64,000 nucleotides of DNA from Bacteroidota bacterium (GTDB lineage: Bacteria > Bacteroidota > Bacteroidia > AKYH767-A > OLB10), in the NCBI GenBank assembly GCA_016709725.1, contig JADJMG010000020.1:9381-73380 (forward strand), given 5' to 3'. This document shows, one piece after another, positions 11,101 through 22,543 of the stretch (within the stretch, counting starts at the first letter, position 1; each line of letters starts with the position of its first letter). The notes under the pieces were generated by a model that saw only the letters and a program-made list of their open reading frames with translations, was not told the DNA's origin and did no database searches. The position numbers were made by a program, and so were the translations under genes.

Positions 11101-13719
11101 GTGCTATCCACGAAATCTGAACATCTCCATTGGGCTGAACAGCTAAGCAACGAATATCAGGATTGACAATAATATCGCCAGGCGAAGTAAATTGATCTAC
11201 TTCTTCCGATGATTTCGATAAACATGCAGACGCATCTCCAATATCAACGCGATATTGAATGGCTGTATCACAAAGTACAACAACATCTGTATAGAAAGTA
11301 TCAATCGTATTACCAATCACAGCCCATGCTCCTGGAGCAATTCTTCTATTAATAATATAGGATCCAGTGCTCGTAGCAGGTAAAGGTTTGCGAATCGCAT
11401 TCCAGTTCAAGCCAGCAAAACCAGGGGTGCTATTATCTAATAATAAAAGCATTGACGCTAACGTATCACTAGTAAGTACATCCGTTTCATCTAAACTTGT
11501 CGCATCACAACCTGCTGTTAGTGTTAAATAATAATAATTGATTTGATTATTAGCATTGGCTCCAACATGTGTAAATGCATTGGTCGCATAAATTGAAACA
11601 CTACCAACGTTTACATAAGGCCCAGCCTGATTTAATGAGTGATAAATATTGTATTGTGAAAAATACCCAGAAGTATCTACTGATCCCACCCAACATAAAG
11701 CAACATCACCATTCGCTAATACTTCAGTAGAACGTAAGCTTGGAGCTGTTATGGTTGGAGCAGCACTTTGTAATTGAGCTCCATCTATATTTGAACGAGA
11801 AACACAATTTGCAGTGGATGTATCGACAACATGAATTCTATAATTAATAGAGTCATCACAAACTGTAATAGGATCTAAATAAGTTAGGTTCACGGTAGAG
11901 TCAATCAGAATCCAATTGCCACTTCCAGCAGGAGGTTGCTCTTTATAAATATAATATTTTTGAGTAGAGCTGGAAGGTAATGGTGTACTTAAAGGTGTCC
12001 ATGTTAATGATGCATCAAAACCAACTTGAGCAACTTGTAAATGGATCGTACTGATGGTATCACTTACTAACCTTTGTTCTAAATCACAACCCGAACGTGT
12101 GGTTAAATAATACGAAACCGGACCCAAATTCGCGTCTGCAGTTAGATCACTGTAAGTAATGACAGTATCGTAATTATTAATGGTAAATCCTTTTAAGCTA
12201 TCTAACAAAGTATAGGGTCCCGCAGTTCCTGTAGTAGACCGAAATACATAGAATGCTTTAAAAAATTGATTCGTATCTACCTCTCCGGTGTCTATGGGTG
12301 GTTGGAATGTTAAATTCACATTACCATTAGGAAGAACATCTGCACATCGCATGCGAGCACCTTTTACTGCAGGCGGAGCAAGAACAACGATGGTTAACGT
12401 GTTAAAGTTAACTGCCGGTGATGGACAGAAATTGTCGAATACTTTTAATACGAAATTGTATGTACTTGATAAATTCACACAACCTAAATTTTTAGGCAAG
12501 TGATTACAATCGGTAATCCAAAAAAATCGAACATCCAATTGAGACATTTGGAAGATTGGAAGTATGGGGGCTACTGTGTCAACCCAAGGTGGAATTAATA
12601 CAGCGCATGGTGGAAATGGACAACCTGCAGATCCATTGGTAAAGTTGGTTCCAAATTGTAAACCAGTAGCTGCTAAATTTAAACTTTGTGGTGCACCCCC
12701 TGCAGATGCAGGTAATAAATCAAAATCAAATGCATTGAAAGAAATATCAACGGTATCACCAGCATAAACTGTATCTATAATTGCACTTAAAGGATTTCCA
12801 AAAATATCTTGTACAATAGGAGGGGTATTATAAACAGGAGGTACAGCTGTAATAATACAATTACCAATTAAGGCAATTTGAATTTCACGAAATACCTCAG
12901 CTACTTTAATTCCACATTTGTAAGCAGTTACTTTGGTTACGGTAACAAAGGCTCCAGCTGTATAGGAAGTAAATGTTACAACACCGGTATTAAAATTCAT
13001 TACTGGCGCCACATTCAAAGGATTTAAAGCAGGACCTGGTAATGGACTATTGTAAGAATAGGTAGGAGCAAATGGGATATTGTTACCAGGAAATCCATTT
13101 TCTAATGGATAACCCCAGCTATAAACTAAAGAATCAAGTTCTTCGTCTATGGCATTGTGATTATAGGAAGTTTCATTACGGGTACATGTTCCTAATTGAG
13201 GTTTTTCAGCAAATTGTGGTGAGGAGTCAAAACATGGATTCGTATTTGTTGCGTTATACGGAAACATGAAAGCACGCAATGTGAAGTCATTGGTATTCGC
13301 CAAATTGGTAATTGCTCCATTTCTGCAGCAAGAATTGTAATAAAAATACCATCCGCCTACAGGAGGTACTCCAGTAATAAAGCGTGGAGCCGAGCGGTAA
13401 ACGAATTCTTCTACCGCGTTGGCGTATCCTGCAGGAACAGCACAAGTGGGGCATCCTGGACCTTTTGGGGAGATGTCTGTTTGTGAGACCTGCAGACAAA
13501 GAATATTTCCACCCGGCGCATTTGAATTTAATGTAATGTTTCCTGTCTGTTGTACACCATTACAATCTCGGTATAGTTTAACGGTAAAAATAAATTTTCC
13601 AATATCGGGCCCTGATTTTACACAGTCCCACGTGATTTCTCCTCCCATGAGATGGGAAGCTTGTGTCTTATGGCTCCATCCCAATAGGACGAGCATAAGA
13701 AGGATAAGATTTTTTTCAT
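5169..13719 (-). CDS. Giant T9SS type B secreted repeat protein (two apparent indels)
   Basis: About 2,850 residues in all. After a hydrophobic leader the mature protein begins SHLMGGEITW, the usual opening of large Bacteroidota adhesin-like proteins. The middle has about ten fibronectin/Ig-like units of roughly 190 residues, each opening with RC-x-x-VL-x-NG. The last 90 residues (PSAFTPSG, FNRWGQRIYET, GWDGTYDGK, GTYVYSVRI) are a gliding-motility/T9SS type B sorting domain, so it should be exported by T9SS and held at or released from the surface. Two breaks are likely: a lost base near 6043-6048 separates the sorting domain from the rest, and a lost A in the run at 13710-13716 separates the natural ATG (13719) from the leader; the unbroken frame otherwise begins at a GTG at 13774. 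Confidence 0.85.
8851..9990 (-). repeat. Two near-identical tandem 570-bp repeats inside the giant gene
   Basis: Positions 8851-9420 and 9421-9990 are direct repeats of exactly 570 bases (190 codons). The encoded units appear identical except for one Asn/Ser difference near NYTYIG/SYTYIG, while the DNA differs at a dozen or more sites that look synonymous. Neighbouring units (8281-8850 and the ones above 9990) keep the same period but are clearly diverged. Confidence 0.9.
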
Positions 13720-13780
13720 TTTGGATTTTGGATAACGCGTGAGCATCAAATTTAGTAAAAATATCCAAACTCACAAAACC

Positions 13781-15049
13781 TTATTTGCCAACTATTATTT
13801 CACAGAGGTCAATGTCGTTTAAATACTGGTTAGCAACCTCCCTGAGTTTTTGTGGGGTAATTGCTTTGATTTTACCTAAGTATTCATTTAAATAATTGAT
13901 TTCTAAATTATTAAGTAAGAGCATTTTTTGCTTTTCAGCCAAAGCAAAAGGTCCATCTATGCTTCGCTGGAAGGCGCCCGTAAGGTAATTTTTTACGAGT
14001 GTTAGTTCCTCATTGTTAATATCTTCTGTTCTTAATCGGTTAATTTCATGGTAGATTTCATTGACCGCAGCTTCCCGAACGTCCGCTCCAACTTCTGTGG
14101 TAATAAAAAAGTAGCCATCATCATTATTACTAACCAATCCAGAACCAATACCATAGGTATACCCTTTGTCTTCGCGGATATTCGCCATTAACCTCGATCC
14201 AAAATATCCACCTAAAATGGTATTCAATACACTAAACGCAATAAAGTCGGGGTGGTGTCGAGTAAATAATCTTCTTCCAATGCGAATGGCCGATTGTATC
14301 GCATCCTCTTTTTCAATAAACTTTTTTGCAGGTGCATATTTTTCAAGCGCAATTGATGGTAGCTCTCCATTTTTTAAACCCATCTTATCAATGGTGTCAA
14401 TTATTTTATGAATGAGTTTTTCATCCGCTAATCCCGAAACAATCACCGCTTTTAATCCATTCTTGTACTTATTCTGATGATATTCTTTTAATACATCGGT
14501 ATCGAGTAAATCATAGTCTTCAGGTTTTGTAACTCTGCCATAAGGATGATTTTTTCCAAACAAAGTTTCACTAAAATTAATTCGCGCTAAATAATCAACT
14601 TTAGTAAGGTTAACAGATAGTCGTTGCTTGCCTTGTTGTTTATATGTTTGAATTTCTTTAGATGGATAAAGTGGTTGCGTAATGATTTCTTGAAAATAGG
14701 GTAGGGTGTCACTCACAAATTTATTGAGCGAAAACAAACTGATACTCGACCAGTCTACACCATTCTCAGAATGCAAGTATGCTCCGTAATAGTCAAGCGC
14801 TTCTGCAATTTCACTGGAAGTATGATGTGTACTTCCTTCATCCATTAAGTCGTTAGTTGCCGTTGCCAGTAAGGACGAAGCCGCTGCAATATTTCCGGCG
14901 GCAAATATTAATTCTATTTTTACAACTTCCTGCGTGCCTTCATAAATGTTATATACCGGTATGCCATTTTTTAATTTATAGCTTTGGGGTGTGTGAAGAT
15001 GAATTGCATTGGGAATTGAAATTTCTGGGGGATTAATTCGATCGAGCAT
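13781..15049 (-). CDS. M16 family peptidase-like protein lacking the HxxEH zinc motif
   Basis: A 422-residue M16 (pitrilysin/MPP-like) protein: an N-terminal half opening with KLKNGIPVYNIYEGTQEV and a second half with YTYGIGSGLV, the conserved M16 C-terminal pattern. Where active members have HxxEH this one reads NDLMDEGSTHH, so the catalytic zinc site is missing. It starts one base after the stop of a catalytically complete M16 gene, the arrangement known for heterodimeric processing peptidases in which an inactive subunit helps bind substrate. No signal peptide is evident, so the location is probably cytoplasmic. Intact. Confidence 0.88.
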   Translation of the reverse strand: MLDRINPPEISIPNAIHLHTPQSYKLKNGIPVYNIYEGTQEVVKIELIFAAGNIAAASSLLATATNDLMDEGSTHHTSSEIAEALDYYGAYLHSENGVDWSSISLFSLNKFVSDTLPYFQEIITQPLYPSKEIQTYKQQGKQRLSVNLTKVDYLARINFSETLFGKNHPYGRVTKPEDYDLLDTDVLKEYHQNKYKNGLKAVIVSGLADEKLIHKIIDTIDKMGLKNGELPSIALEKYAPAKKFIEKEDAIQSAIRIGRRLFTRHHPDFIAFSVLNTILGGYFGSRLMANIREDKGYTYGIGSGLVSNNDDGYFFITTEVGADVREAAVNEIYHEINRLRTEDINNEELTLVKNYLTGAFQRSIDGPFALAEKQKMLLLNNLEINYLNEYLGKIKAITPQKLREVANQYLNDIDLCEIIVGK

Positions 15050-15050
15050 T

Positions 15051-16286
15051 TTATTTTTTTGAGTGATATCTTAAAATGGAACAATTTTCTTTTGTGAGAA
15101 TATTTTTTGCAACCTGCATAATTTGATCTGAAGTAACTCGATTGTAGTACTCCGCTTGCCTGTTACACTCGGAAGCATCACCAAGCAATTCATAATAGGC
15201 TAAGTTGAGCGCTTTGTTAGCTATTCCCATTTCTGAAAACTCTAAATACGCTTCTACTTTATGTTTTATTTTAGTGAGTTCTCGTTCGTCGATTTCAGTT
15301 TTTATTTTTTCAAGTTCTTCCCAAATGGATTTTTCAGCATCTTCCATCGTGATGGAATCCACTAATTTCCCTTCTATGAAAAACAAACTTTTATCTAAAT
15401 CGCCCGACATGTAAGCATGGATCTCTGTAAAAATATTTTTTTCTTTGACGAGTTGTTGATGGAGTCGCGATGATTTTCCTCTTGATAAAAGATCGGAAAG
15501 CATATCGGTCGCATAAAAATCTTTATCAATGCGCGAACAACAATGCCAAGCCATATAAATATGTGAGTTGGGAACTTCTTTTTCTACTTCTTGAATCCTA
15601 GTTTCCGTTTGTACTGGCTCAACCGGGAGTGTTCGAGCGGGAACATCTGCCATCGGAATGGGTTCAAACCATTTTTTGCAGAGTGATTTTATTTGTTCCA
15701 AAGTACAATCGCCCGAAACACTTAAGATTGCATTGTTGGGTGCATACCATTTTTTGAAAAATCCTTTTACATCTTCTAAGGTAGCGTCTTCAATATGCGC
15801 TAATTCTTTTCCGATGGTTGCCCAGCGATAGGGATGTACTTTATAAGCTAAAGGTCGCATCAACAACCATACATCACCATAGGGTTGATTTAAATAGCGT
15901 TGTTTAAATTCTTCAATAACTACGGAGCGCTGAACTTCTAAACTCTTTTCTGAAAAAGCTAAACTTAACATACGATCACTCTCTAACCAGAATCCTGTTT
16001 CAATATTTTGAGAAGGAATGGTTAAATAGTAATTGGTGATGTCGTTATTGGTAAATGCATTGTTTTCTCCTCCTGCAATTTGTAATGGTTCGTCATAGGA
16101 TGGAATGTTGATGGATCCTCCAAACATTAAATGTTCAAAGAGATGTGCAAATCCAGTTTTATCAATTTGTTCATCGCGTGCTCCCACTTTGTAGAGTATG
16201 TTTAATGCCACCAACGGTGTTGAATGATCTTCGTGTACAATGACGGTTAATCCATTGTCAAGTGTAAATTTTTCGTATGCTATCAT
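15051..16286 (-). CDS. M16 zinc metallopeptidase, catalytic subunit
   Basis: A 411-residue M16 peptidase with the inverted zinc motif HLFEH at about residues 48-52 (within GFAHLFEHLMFGG) and a downstream Glu-containing helix (QRSVVIEEFKQR) that supplies the third metal ligand. The opening FTLDNGLTVIVHEDHSTP is typical of the family. It likely degrades or processes peptides together with the inactive partner encoded next. It lies 15 bases after the nitronate monooxygenase gene, in a four-gene run on the minus strand. No frameshift. Confidence 0.92.
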   Translation of the reverse strand: MIAYEKFTLDNGLTVIVHEDHSTPLVALNILYKVGARDEQIDKTGFAHLFEHLMFGGSINIPSYDEPLQIAGGENNAFTNNDITNYYLTIPSQNIETGFWLESDRMLSLAFSEKSLEVQRSVVIEEFKQRYLNQPYGDVWLLMRPLAYKVHPYRWATIGKELAHIEDATLEDVKGFFKKWYAPNNAILSVSGDCTLEQIKSLCKKWFEPIPMADVPARTLPVEPVQTETRIQEVEKEVPNSHIYMAWHCCSRIDKDFYATDMLSDLLSRGKSSRLHQQLVKEKNIFTEIHAYMSGDLDKSLFFIEGKLVDSITMEDAEKSIWEELEKIKTEIDERELTKIKHKVEAYLEFSEMGIANKALNLAYYELLGDASECNRQAEYYNRVTSDQIMQVAKNILTKENCSILRYHSKK

Positions 16287-16301
16287 GTTTCTTCTAATCG
16301 A

Positions 16302-17243
16302 TTATAGTTGACACAGTCTGTTTTTTTCTTGAGTAAATTCGTTCCAAATTTCAGCAACAATTTCGGCAGCTGGTTGGATGGTATGGATGGATGATGAAAC
16401 TTGTCCTATCTCTAATTCTCCTTCCTGCATATCTCCTTCAAACATGCCTTTTTTAGCTCTTGCTCTACCTAATATGTTTTTTAATTCTTCCACAGTTGCA
16501 CCTCTCGCTTCTGCATCGGCTATTTGTTGGTAGAATTCATTTTTTACGAGTCGCACCGGAGTAAGTTGCTTTAATGAAAGTTGCGTATCGCCTTCCTTGG
16601 CATCCACTACTTTTTGTTTGAAATGATCATGCGCCGACGATTCATCAGAGGTGACAAAACGAGATCCAATTTGAACGCCTTCTGCACCTAAGGCAAAGCA
16701 GGCTAACATGGCTCTACCGCTTGCAATTCCGCCTGCTGCAATGAGTGGAATGGAAACGTGATCGCGTATCATCGGAATTAAGCATAGTGTAGTGGTTTCT
16801 TCTCTTCCATTATGTCCACCTGCTTCAAATCCTTCTGCAACGATGGCATCAACACCTGCTTGCACCGATTTCTCTGCAAATTTTTTGTTGGCAATTACAT
16901 GTACCACTTTTATACCTTCTTTTTTTAAAGTTGAAGTCCATGTAGCGGGATTTCCTGCGGAAGTAAATACAATGGGTACTTTTTCAGAGATAATAATGTC
17001 CATATGCTCTTCAATATTCGGATAAAGCAAAGGCACATTCACTCCAAAAGGTTTCGAAGTATTTGCTTTACATTTTCGAATATGATCTCTCAAAACATCC
17101 GGATACATGGATCCCGCGCCAAGTAATCCAAGTCCGCCAGCATTACTAACGGCTGTGGCTAACCGCCAACCACTACACCAAATCATACCTGCTTGGATAA
17201 TGGGATATTCAATTTCAAAAAGTTCAGTAATTCTATTTTTCAT
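16302..17243 (-). CDS. Nitronate monooxygenase family FMN enzyme
   Basis: A 313-residue TIM-barrel flavoprotein of the 2-nitropropane dioxygenase/nitronate monooxygenase family: PIIQAGMIW at the N-terminus, AGGLGLLGAG, FGVNVPL, a phosphate-binding loop region with IPLIAAGGIASG, and EGVQIGSRF. The conserved EAGGHNG segment contains the His used as catalytic base in the class. The family oxidises alkyl nitronates with O2, but some members are FabK-like or of unknown substrate, so the reaction is a family inference. Its ATG overlaps the stop of the upstream SanA-like gene by four bases (ATGA), indicating coupling. Confidence 0.85.
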   Translation of the reverse strand: MKNRITELFEIEYPIIQAGMIWCSGWRLATAVSNAGGLGLLGAGSMYPDVLRDHIRKCKANTSKPFGVNVPLLYPNIEEHMDIIISEKVPIVFTSAGNPATWTSTLKKEGIKVVHVIANKKFAEKSVQAGVDAIVAEGFEAGGHNGREETTTLCLIPMIRDHVSIPLIAAGGIASGRAMLACFALGAEGVQIGSRFVTSDESSAHDHFKQKVVDAKEGDTQLSLKQLTPVRLVKNEFYQQIADAEARGATVEELKNILGRARAKKGMFEGDMQEGELEIGQVSSSIHTIQPAAEIVAEIWNEFTQEKNRLCQL

Positions 17244-17863
17244 GATAAAGGATCTACAATTCTTTGGTGACTAATCCATCCCCATATTTCCAATCGCGCT
17301 TTCAATCGTGATCCAATTTCTTTGATCACAAACCATCTCGGTATTCCGCCGGGATAACCACCTGCTTCGTATCCATAGGCATTCAATTCTAATTGATCTG
17401 CCATCCACAGCGCTCTGTTTAGATGGATGTCTTGTGAAACAATAACAACAGGCTCTTTCCCATAATGGTTTTTAAAAAACATTAATGTTTCATAAGTATC
17501 TGCGCTATTGGGGTCTAAAATACAAACACTATCGGGAACTCCTTTATCCACTAATGCTTCCAATAAATCGTGTGCTTCACGGTACCAATTGTCATCTTCA
17601 TAGCCGCTGAGTATCAATTTCATGTGTGGATATTGTTGCCAAAGTGATGCACTAGAATCTACTCTGCCTAAAAATGCATAATTCTGTCGACTCCCATTTG
17701 GATAATATTTCCCTGCACCCGGAACCAAAATAAAACGAATGGTATCGAGTTGCTCTTTTTTCACCATATGTTTCTCACCACAGTTGGAGAAAGAATAATA
17801 GTTTGCAAGGGCGACGATAGTAAAACCAACAGAAAGATATAGAAGGAGTTTCAATATTTTCAT
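17240..17863 (-). CDS. SanA/YdcF-like DUF218 membrane-anchored protein
   Basis: A 207-residue protein with one N-terminal hydrophobic segment (about residues 4-22) and a DUF218 domain: FILVPGAG, then LILSGYEDD, DTYETLMFF, and VVIVSQDIHLNRALWMA. The pattern matches SanA of Enterobacteria, linked to envelope barrier function, although the biochemical activity of the family is not established. It heads a run sanA-like / NMO / M16 / M16 with short gaps or overlaps. Intact. Confidence 0.82.
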   Translation of the reverse strand: MKILKLLLYLSVGFTIVALANYYSFSNCGEKHMVKKEQLDTIRFILVPGAGKYYPNGSRQNYAFLGRVDSSASLWQQYPHMKLILSGYEDDNWYREAHDLLEALVDKGVPDSVCILDPNSADTYETLMFFKNHYGKEPVVIVSQDIHLNRALWMADQLELNAYGYEAGGYPGGIPRWFVIKEIGSRLKARLEIWGWISHQRIVDPLS

Positions 17864-17972
17864 TGAAGGCGAAAATAGATAATATGCGAGTAATTTAGGT
17901 TGATGTGTAAAAAATTGATTCGAAATTTTATTATCGACTCAATAGTTTTAATCTTGAATTTGAATTAATCAC

Positions 17973-17980
17973 TACATTTG
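17973..17980 (+). promoter_or_regulatory. -7 promoter element for the T9SS protein at 18000
   Basis: TACATTTG, an exact TAnnTTTG match, sits 19 bases before the ATG. A TTG at 17954-17956 is a possible -33 half at a rather short spacing of 16. Confidence 0.5.
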
Positions 17981-17999
17981 ACAATAAAATAAAATTAAT

Positions 18000-20900
18000 A
18001 TGAAAAAATTTGTTAAGTTAAGTTTGTTAGTGCCTTTTCTGTTGAATTTTTTCTGTGTTAATGCACAAGTAGTTTCACTCCCATATTTTAACGATTTCGA
18101 AACGGATACAACGGGGTGGTATAATGAATTGACTAATTATAATGTTAGTATGTGGGAATGGGGCACCCCAGCTTTTGGTCAAACGAACACTGCTTATTCA
18201 GGAAGTAAAGCATGGGATATTAACTTAACCACTCGATTGGATTCTACCAATAATTGTGTTTTGTACTCTCCTGTTTTTGATTGTAGCAGTTATGATAAGA
18301 TTGATATTTCTTTTTATTTAAAGTTTGTTTCTTTTTTATAACGAAGAAGTTTTTTTGGATGGAAATCAGCAAGGATGGAGGGCAAACATGGTCAATATTT
18401 GATAGTTTAGGCGGAGTGAATAAAAATTGGGGAAACTTGTCATTTCTTAATTTTAATGCTTGGTCTGGTACAAGCTCGAATGGTTGGAGGATATCTAGCC
18501 AAAAAATTGTTCCTGTAAATAATTCAAATGCTGTGCAGCTTAGAATTAATTTTAAATCTATTCGACCAAAGGGAATGGGTGGAGATGGTTTCAGTTTCGA
18601 TAATTTTTTGATAAAAGGATCTCCTTCAACAAATCTTGAATTTTCAGTATCAAATTTACCAACGTCAATTCTAAGAGTTGAAGGTGTTGCAAATTCAGGC
18701 TTCTTTGCAATTAATGTTAGTAATGAAGGTAAAGACACTCTTTTAGTTATAATGCTGGTTACGAACTAAATGGTGTATTGGTTTTTGATTCAATACTTGT
18801 TGATACCCTCATTCCAGGAGAGCTAAACCAATTTTACCTCCCTTATAATTATTTGATTCCATCTGGTTATTTTTCAACATGTATTTATGTTTCTACTTCG
18901 GGAGATTCAATTCCTAATGATACAGTTTGCGTAAATGGAGTTGGAATTGATTCCTTAAAACAAGTCCCCTATTTTACAGATTTTGAAAATGGTTTTTCAG
19001 GATGGTCCACACTAACTGATGGTGATTCAAAAACGAATTGGGAGTTAGGTTTGCCTCAATTCGGTCAAACAAATTCTGCGTACTCTGGTGTGAATGCATG
19101 GGATGTTAATTTGGATTCAAGCATTACAAATGGTGCGCTATGTTATTTATATTCTCCGCTATTAGATTGCAGTAATGCAAATAGAGTTAATTTTAGTTTC
19201 TATCAAAATAGGAGTTTAGTAGATGGTGCGAACCTGAGGTTTGAAATAAGTTTAGATAGTGGTATAACGTGGAAACATCAAATAGATTCCTTTGGTTTTG
19301 CTACAAATTGGTATACTTATAGTACTCGATGGTTTGACAATTCTGGGGGATGGATAAAGAGCGAGTTAAAAAATGTCTATGTTAATCAACAAACAAATGT
19401 TTTATTACGGTTTGGATTTGCTTTCACGAATGTTTTGTATGATCCAATAATAGATGGTGTAAGTATTGATGATTTTAGTATTACTCCTTCAGATAGTTTC
19501 AATATTGCAGTGTCCAGTTTTCCTGTTAATGTCATCGAGGGGTCTCCTGGGTCTTCTAGTCCTAATATAATTATGAATGTGCAAAATAGAGGTACTATTC
19601 CAATCGCAGGTATTGAAGTGGGATATATGGTGGATGGTACCGTTATATATACTCAGACCGATTCAACAATTTTGAATCCCAATGCTATTTTGAATTTTAA
19701 TTTAGGTAGTTTTCCATTAAGCACAAATCATTCTAGTGTTTGTGTATTTGCTACTTTGTTAGGTGATTCTATTCAGAGTGATGATACTCTTTGTATTCCT
19801 GTATTTACTTATAATCAACCAACAGTTTCTATTCCATATTCCACCGATTTTGAATTAGTAAATTCAGATTGGAAGTTTGTTGGATTAAATACAGATGCAA
19901 CAAGATGGGAGTGGGGATTGCCTAATTATGGATTAACAAATTCAACACACTCGGGCGTGAAAGCATGGGATATAAATTTGAATTCCACCTACGGACCTAA
20001 CGCAAATTCTGTTTTGTATTCTCCTTATTTTAATTGTGCATCTTTAAATTTTATCGATTTGTCGTTTTGGTATAATTCAGAATTAGAATGGAATGATGAT
20101 GGTGTTCGCTTGGAGGAAAGTACCGATGATGGTATTTCTTGGAGTGTTGTAGATACTAACTTATCTTTTCATTCTAGTAATTGGTATAATACCGCAATTT
20201 TAAATTCAAGTTCATTGCCTGCATGGTCCAGAAATTCAGGTTCCTGGATAAAAGCTTCTCTTATTGGAAAAAATGTAAGCGGAGTAAATCGTGTTTTATA
20301 TCGCTTTATTTTTAATTCAGATCCAACTTCAAATTTTGATGGGTTTAGTTTAGATGATTTTTCAGTTCGTCAAACTCCTGTCATCAATTTAAGAAGCAAT
20401 CTAATTACACCTTCAGGTCCTCTGTTAACTGTGAGTGGAATTCCGCTCCCCGATTTGAATTTACAAGTGAAAAATTTAGGAACGAGTAGTTCAGGTACTT
20501 TTGACATTGGCTATGCAATTGATGGGATTACAGTATATTCTACAACCGTCACAAATAATATTTCTCCTGGAGGGATAAGTACCTTTATCTTGCCTGGTAT
20601 AGTTTGTCCGGCAATCGCTTCTTCACTTTGTGCTTTCGTTTCCAAGGTGGGTGATACAGATCTTTCAAATGATACTATTTGCATGAATCTTTACGTGCTT
20701 AATTCTCAAAACCTAAATTATGCACAATCCTTCGATACTGGTTCCATTGATTGGATACCACTTAATGCAACTGCGAATTCGTTAACGAGTTGGGAGCTGG
20801 GAACTCCAGCATATGGATCCACCACAGGTGCTTTTTCTGCTCCAAATGCATGGGATGTAAATTTGAATTCAGGATATGGTAATTCAGCCAATACCTCATT

Positions 20901-22390
20901 GTATACAGCTTCTTTTAGTGTTACGAATACCACCCAAAAGCATTATTTATCCTTTATGGTGAATTATAAAACTGAAGCGGGATGGGACGGATTACGAATT
21001 GAATATTCCAAGGATAATGCTACTACATGGCAAGTATTAGGTGGAGTAAATGATCCGCAAGGATTTAATTGGTATACGGATAATGCTTTAAATTCTTCTG
21101 GTTGGCCTGCGTGGGAAGGAAATTCAAATGGTTGGACAAATTGCTCTTATTATTTAAATCCTTCGCAACTTTGAAGTTCGATGATTTTTAGATTTGTTTT
21201 CACTTCAGATGCAGTTGTAAATTCTGACGGTGTAAGTGTCGATGATTTTTATTTTGGTAGCTTATATGCTAAGGATGCCGCTTTAATTGGGTTTGTTAAT
21301 TCATCTGACACCGCGATGGTCGGAAATGTTCTCCCAACTCAAGTACGTATTGAAAATAGGGGTTCTCAAAATTTTAGCAACTTGAATTTAACTTATGATG
21401 TAAACGAATTGTAAACTCTACACTTATTAATGGAACCTTTTTCACCCTTTTTTCCAACAAATAGAAATATCCCAGGTGTTGTCGCCATAGGGCGTCAATA
21501 AATTAAAAAGTGTATGTTGATGATAGTTCAGATATGAATGTTTTTAACGATACCATTGTACGTAATTTCTATGGATTTACTCGAGCTTCAATACCCTATA
21601 TCGAATCCTTTGAAGGACCCACTACCAATGGATGGTTTGCTACTTCATCCCTTAACGAAGTGAATTGGGAAAGAGGTGTGCCAAGTTATGGGACTACTAA
21701 CAGCGCTAATAGTGGCAGTAATGTATGGGATATTGCTCTCGATACAACTTATAAAAAGTTTCAAAAAGATACACTCTACTCGCCTGTATTTAGAACGATT
21801 GGGTTAAATAATTTGCAGTTGTCTTTTGGATTAATTATAATACGCTCTTTGAACATGCAGGAGTACATCTTCAATACAAAACAAATGTTACTGGATGGCA
21901 AAATGTGGATACTCTCCTCCAATTATATCCATACGGCGGTGTAATGTTAAGCGGTAGAGCTGCTTGGACCGGATATTCTTTTGGATGGCAAGAAGTAAAA
22001 TTGAATTTAACCAATTATATGCTAAATGCATATGATCTTCGCTTTCGATTTATTTTTGAAAGTGATAGTTTTACTTCTTTGGATGGATTTTCTTTGGATG
22101 ACTTTAGTCTTACTGGATCAACAAGTTTGAATGCGATTTCATCTGAGAGTGAATTTCAAATTTATCCTAACCCCACAAACGACTTTCTCTATGTCAATTC
22201 TCTCTTCGAAGCTAAACAAACTGCTGAATTCAAAATTTATACCGTTGAAGGCAAAGAAGTTTTTGGGGATCGTCTCTCTTTTGAAAATGAAACTTTGATT
22301 GACGTTAGTAACTTGAAAAATGGATTGTATCTTCTTCAAATACAGTCAGAAAATGGGAGTGTTTGCTCGTATAAATTCATCAAAAACTAG
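18000..22390 (+). CDS. T9SS type A secreted protein with five MAM-like repeats (several breaks)
   Basis: Reconstructed as one gene of about 1,460 codons. It opens with MKKFVKLSLL and a signal peptide ending VNAQ. A recurring module of the form LPYxxDFE...GW...WE-x-G-x-P-x-[FY]-G-x-TN...A/V-WD-[IV]-x-L occurs about five times (near 18090, 18970, 19830, 20730, 21600), like the choice-of-anchor J/MAM-type domain, with CARDB-like Ig segments between. The last 80 residues (FQIYPNPTNDFLYV ... GLYLLQI) are a T9SS type A sorting domain. Breaks: frameshift near 18341-18359, a lost T near 18745, an in-frame TGA at 21172-21174, frameshifts at about 21400-21510 and 21830-21910. This could be noisy sequence or a decaying adhesin; core genes here show similar indels. 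Confidence 0.78.
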
Positions 22391-22543
22391 AAAAGATCTT
22401 ACTATTTGGCAATAAATGAATCGAAATCAAGGTTTTCATTGAAATGATTCTTCAAAGAGTTGAAATTTACAGGTTCTAGTGAGTTTTACTTCTTGAAAGT
22501 ATTCAAGCAGTAATTGAAGATAAAGATTTACTTTTACACCGGT

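Noticed and set aside
21172..21174. In-frame TGA as recoding (Sec or Trp) in the T9SS protein
   Set aside because: No SECIS-like element or conserved redox context, and other lesions of the same gene are indels; error or nonsense is simpler.
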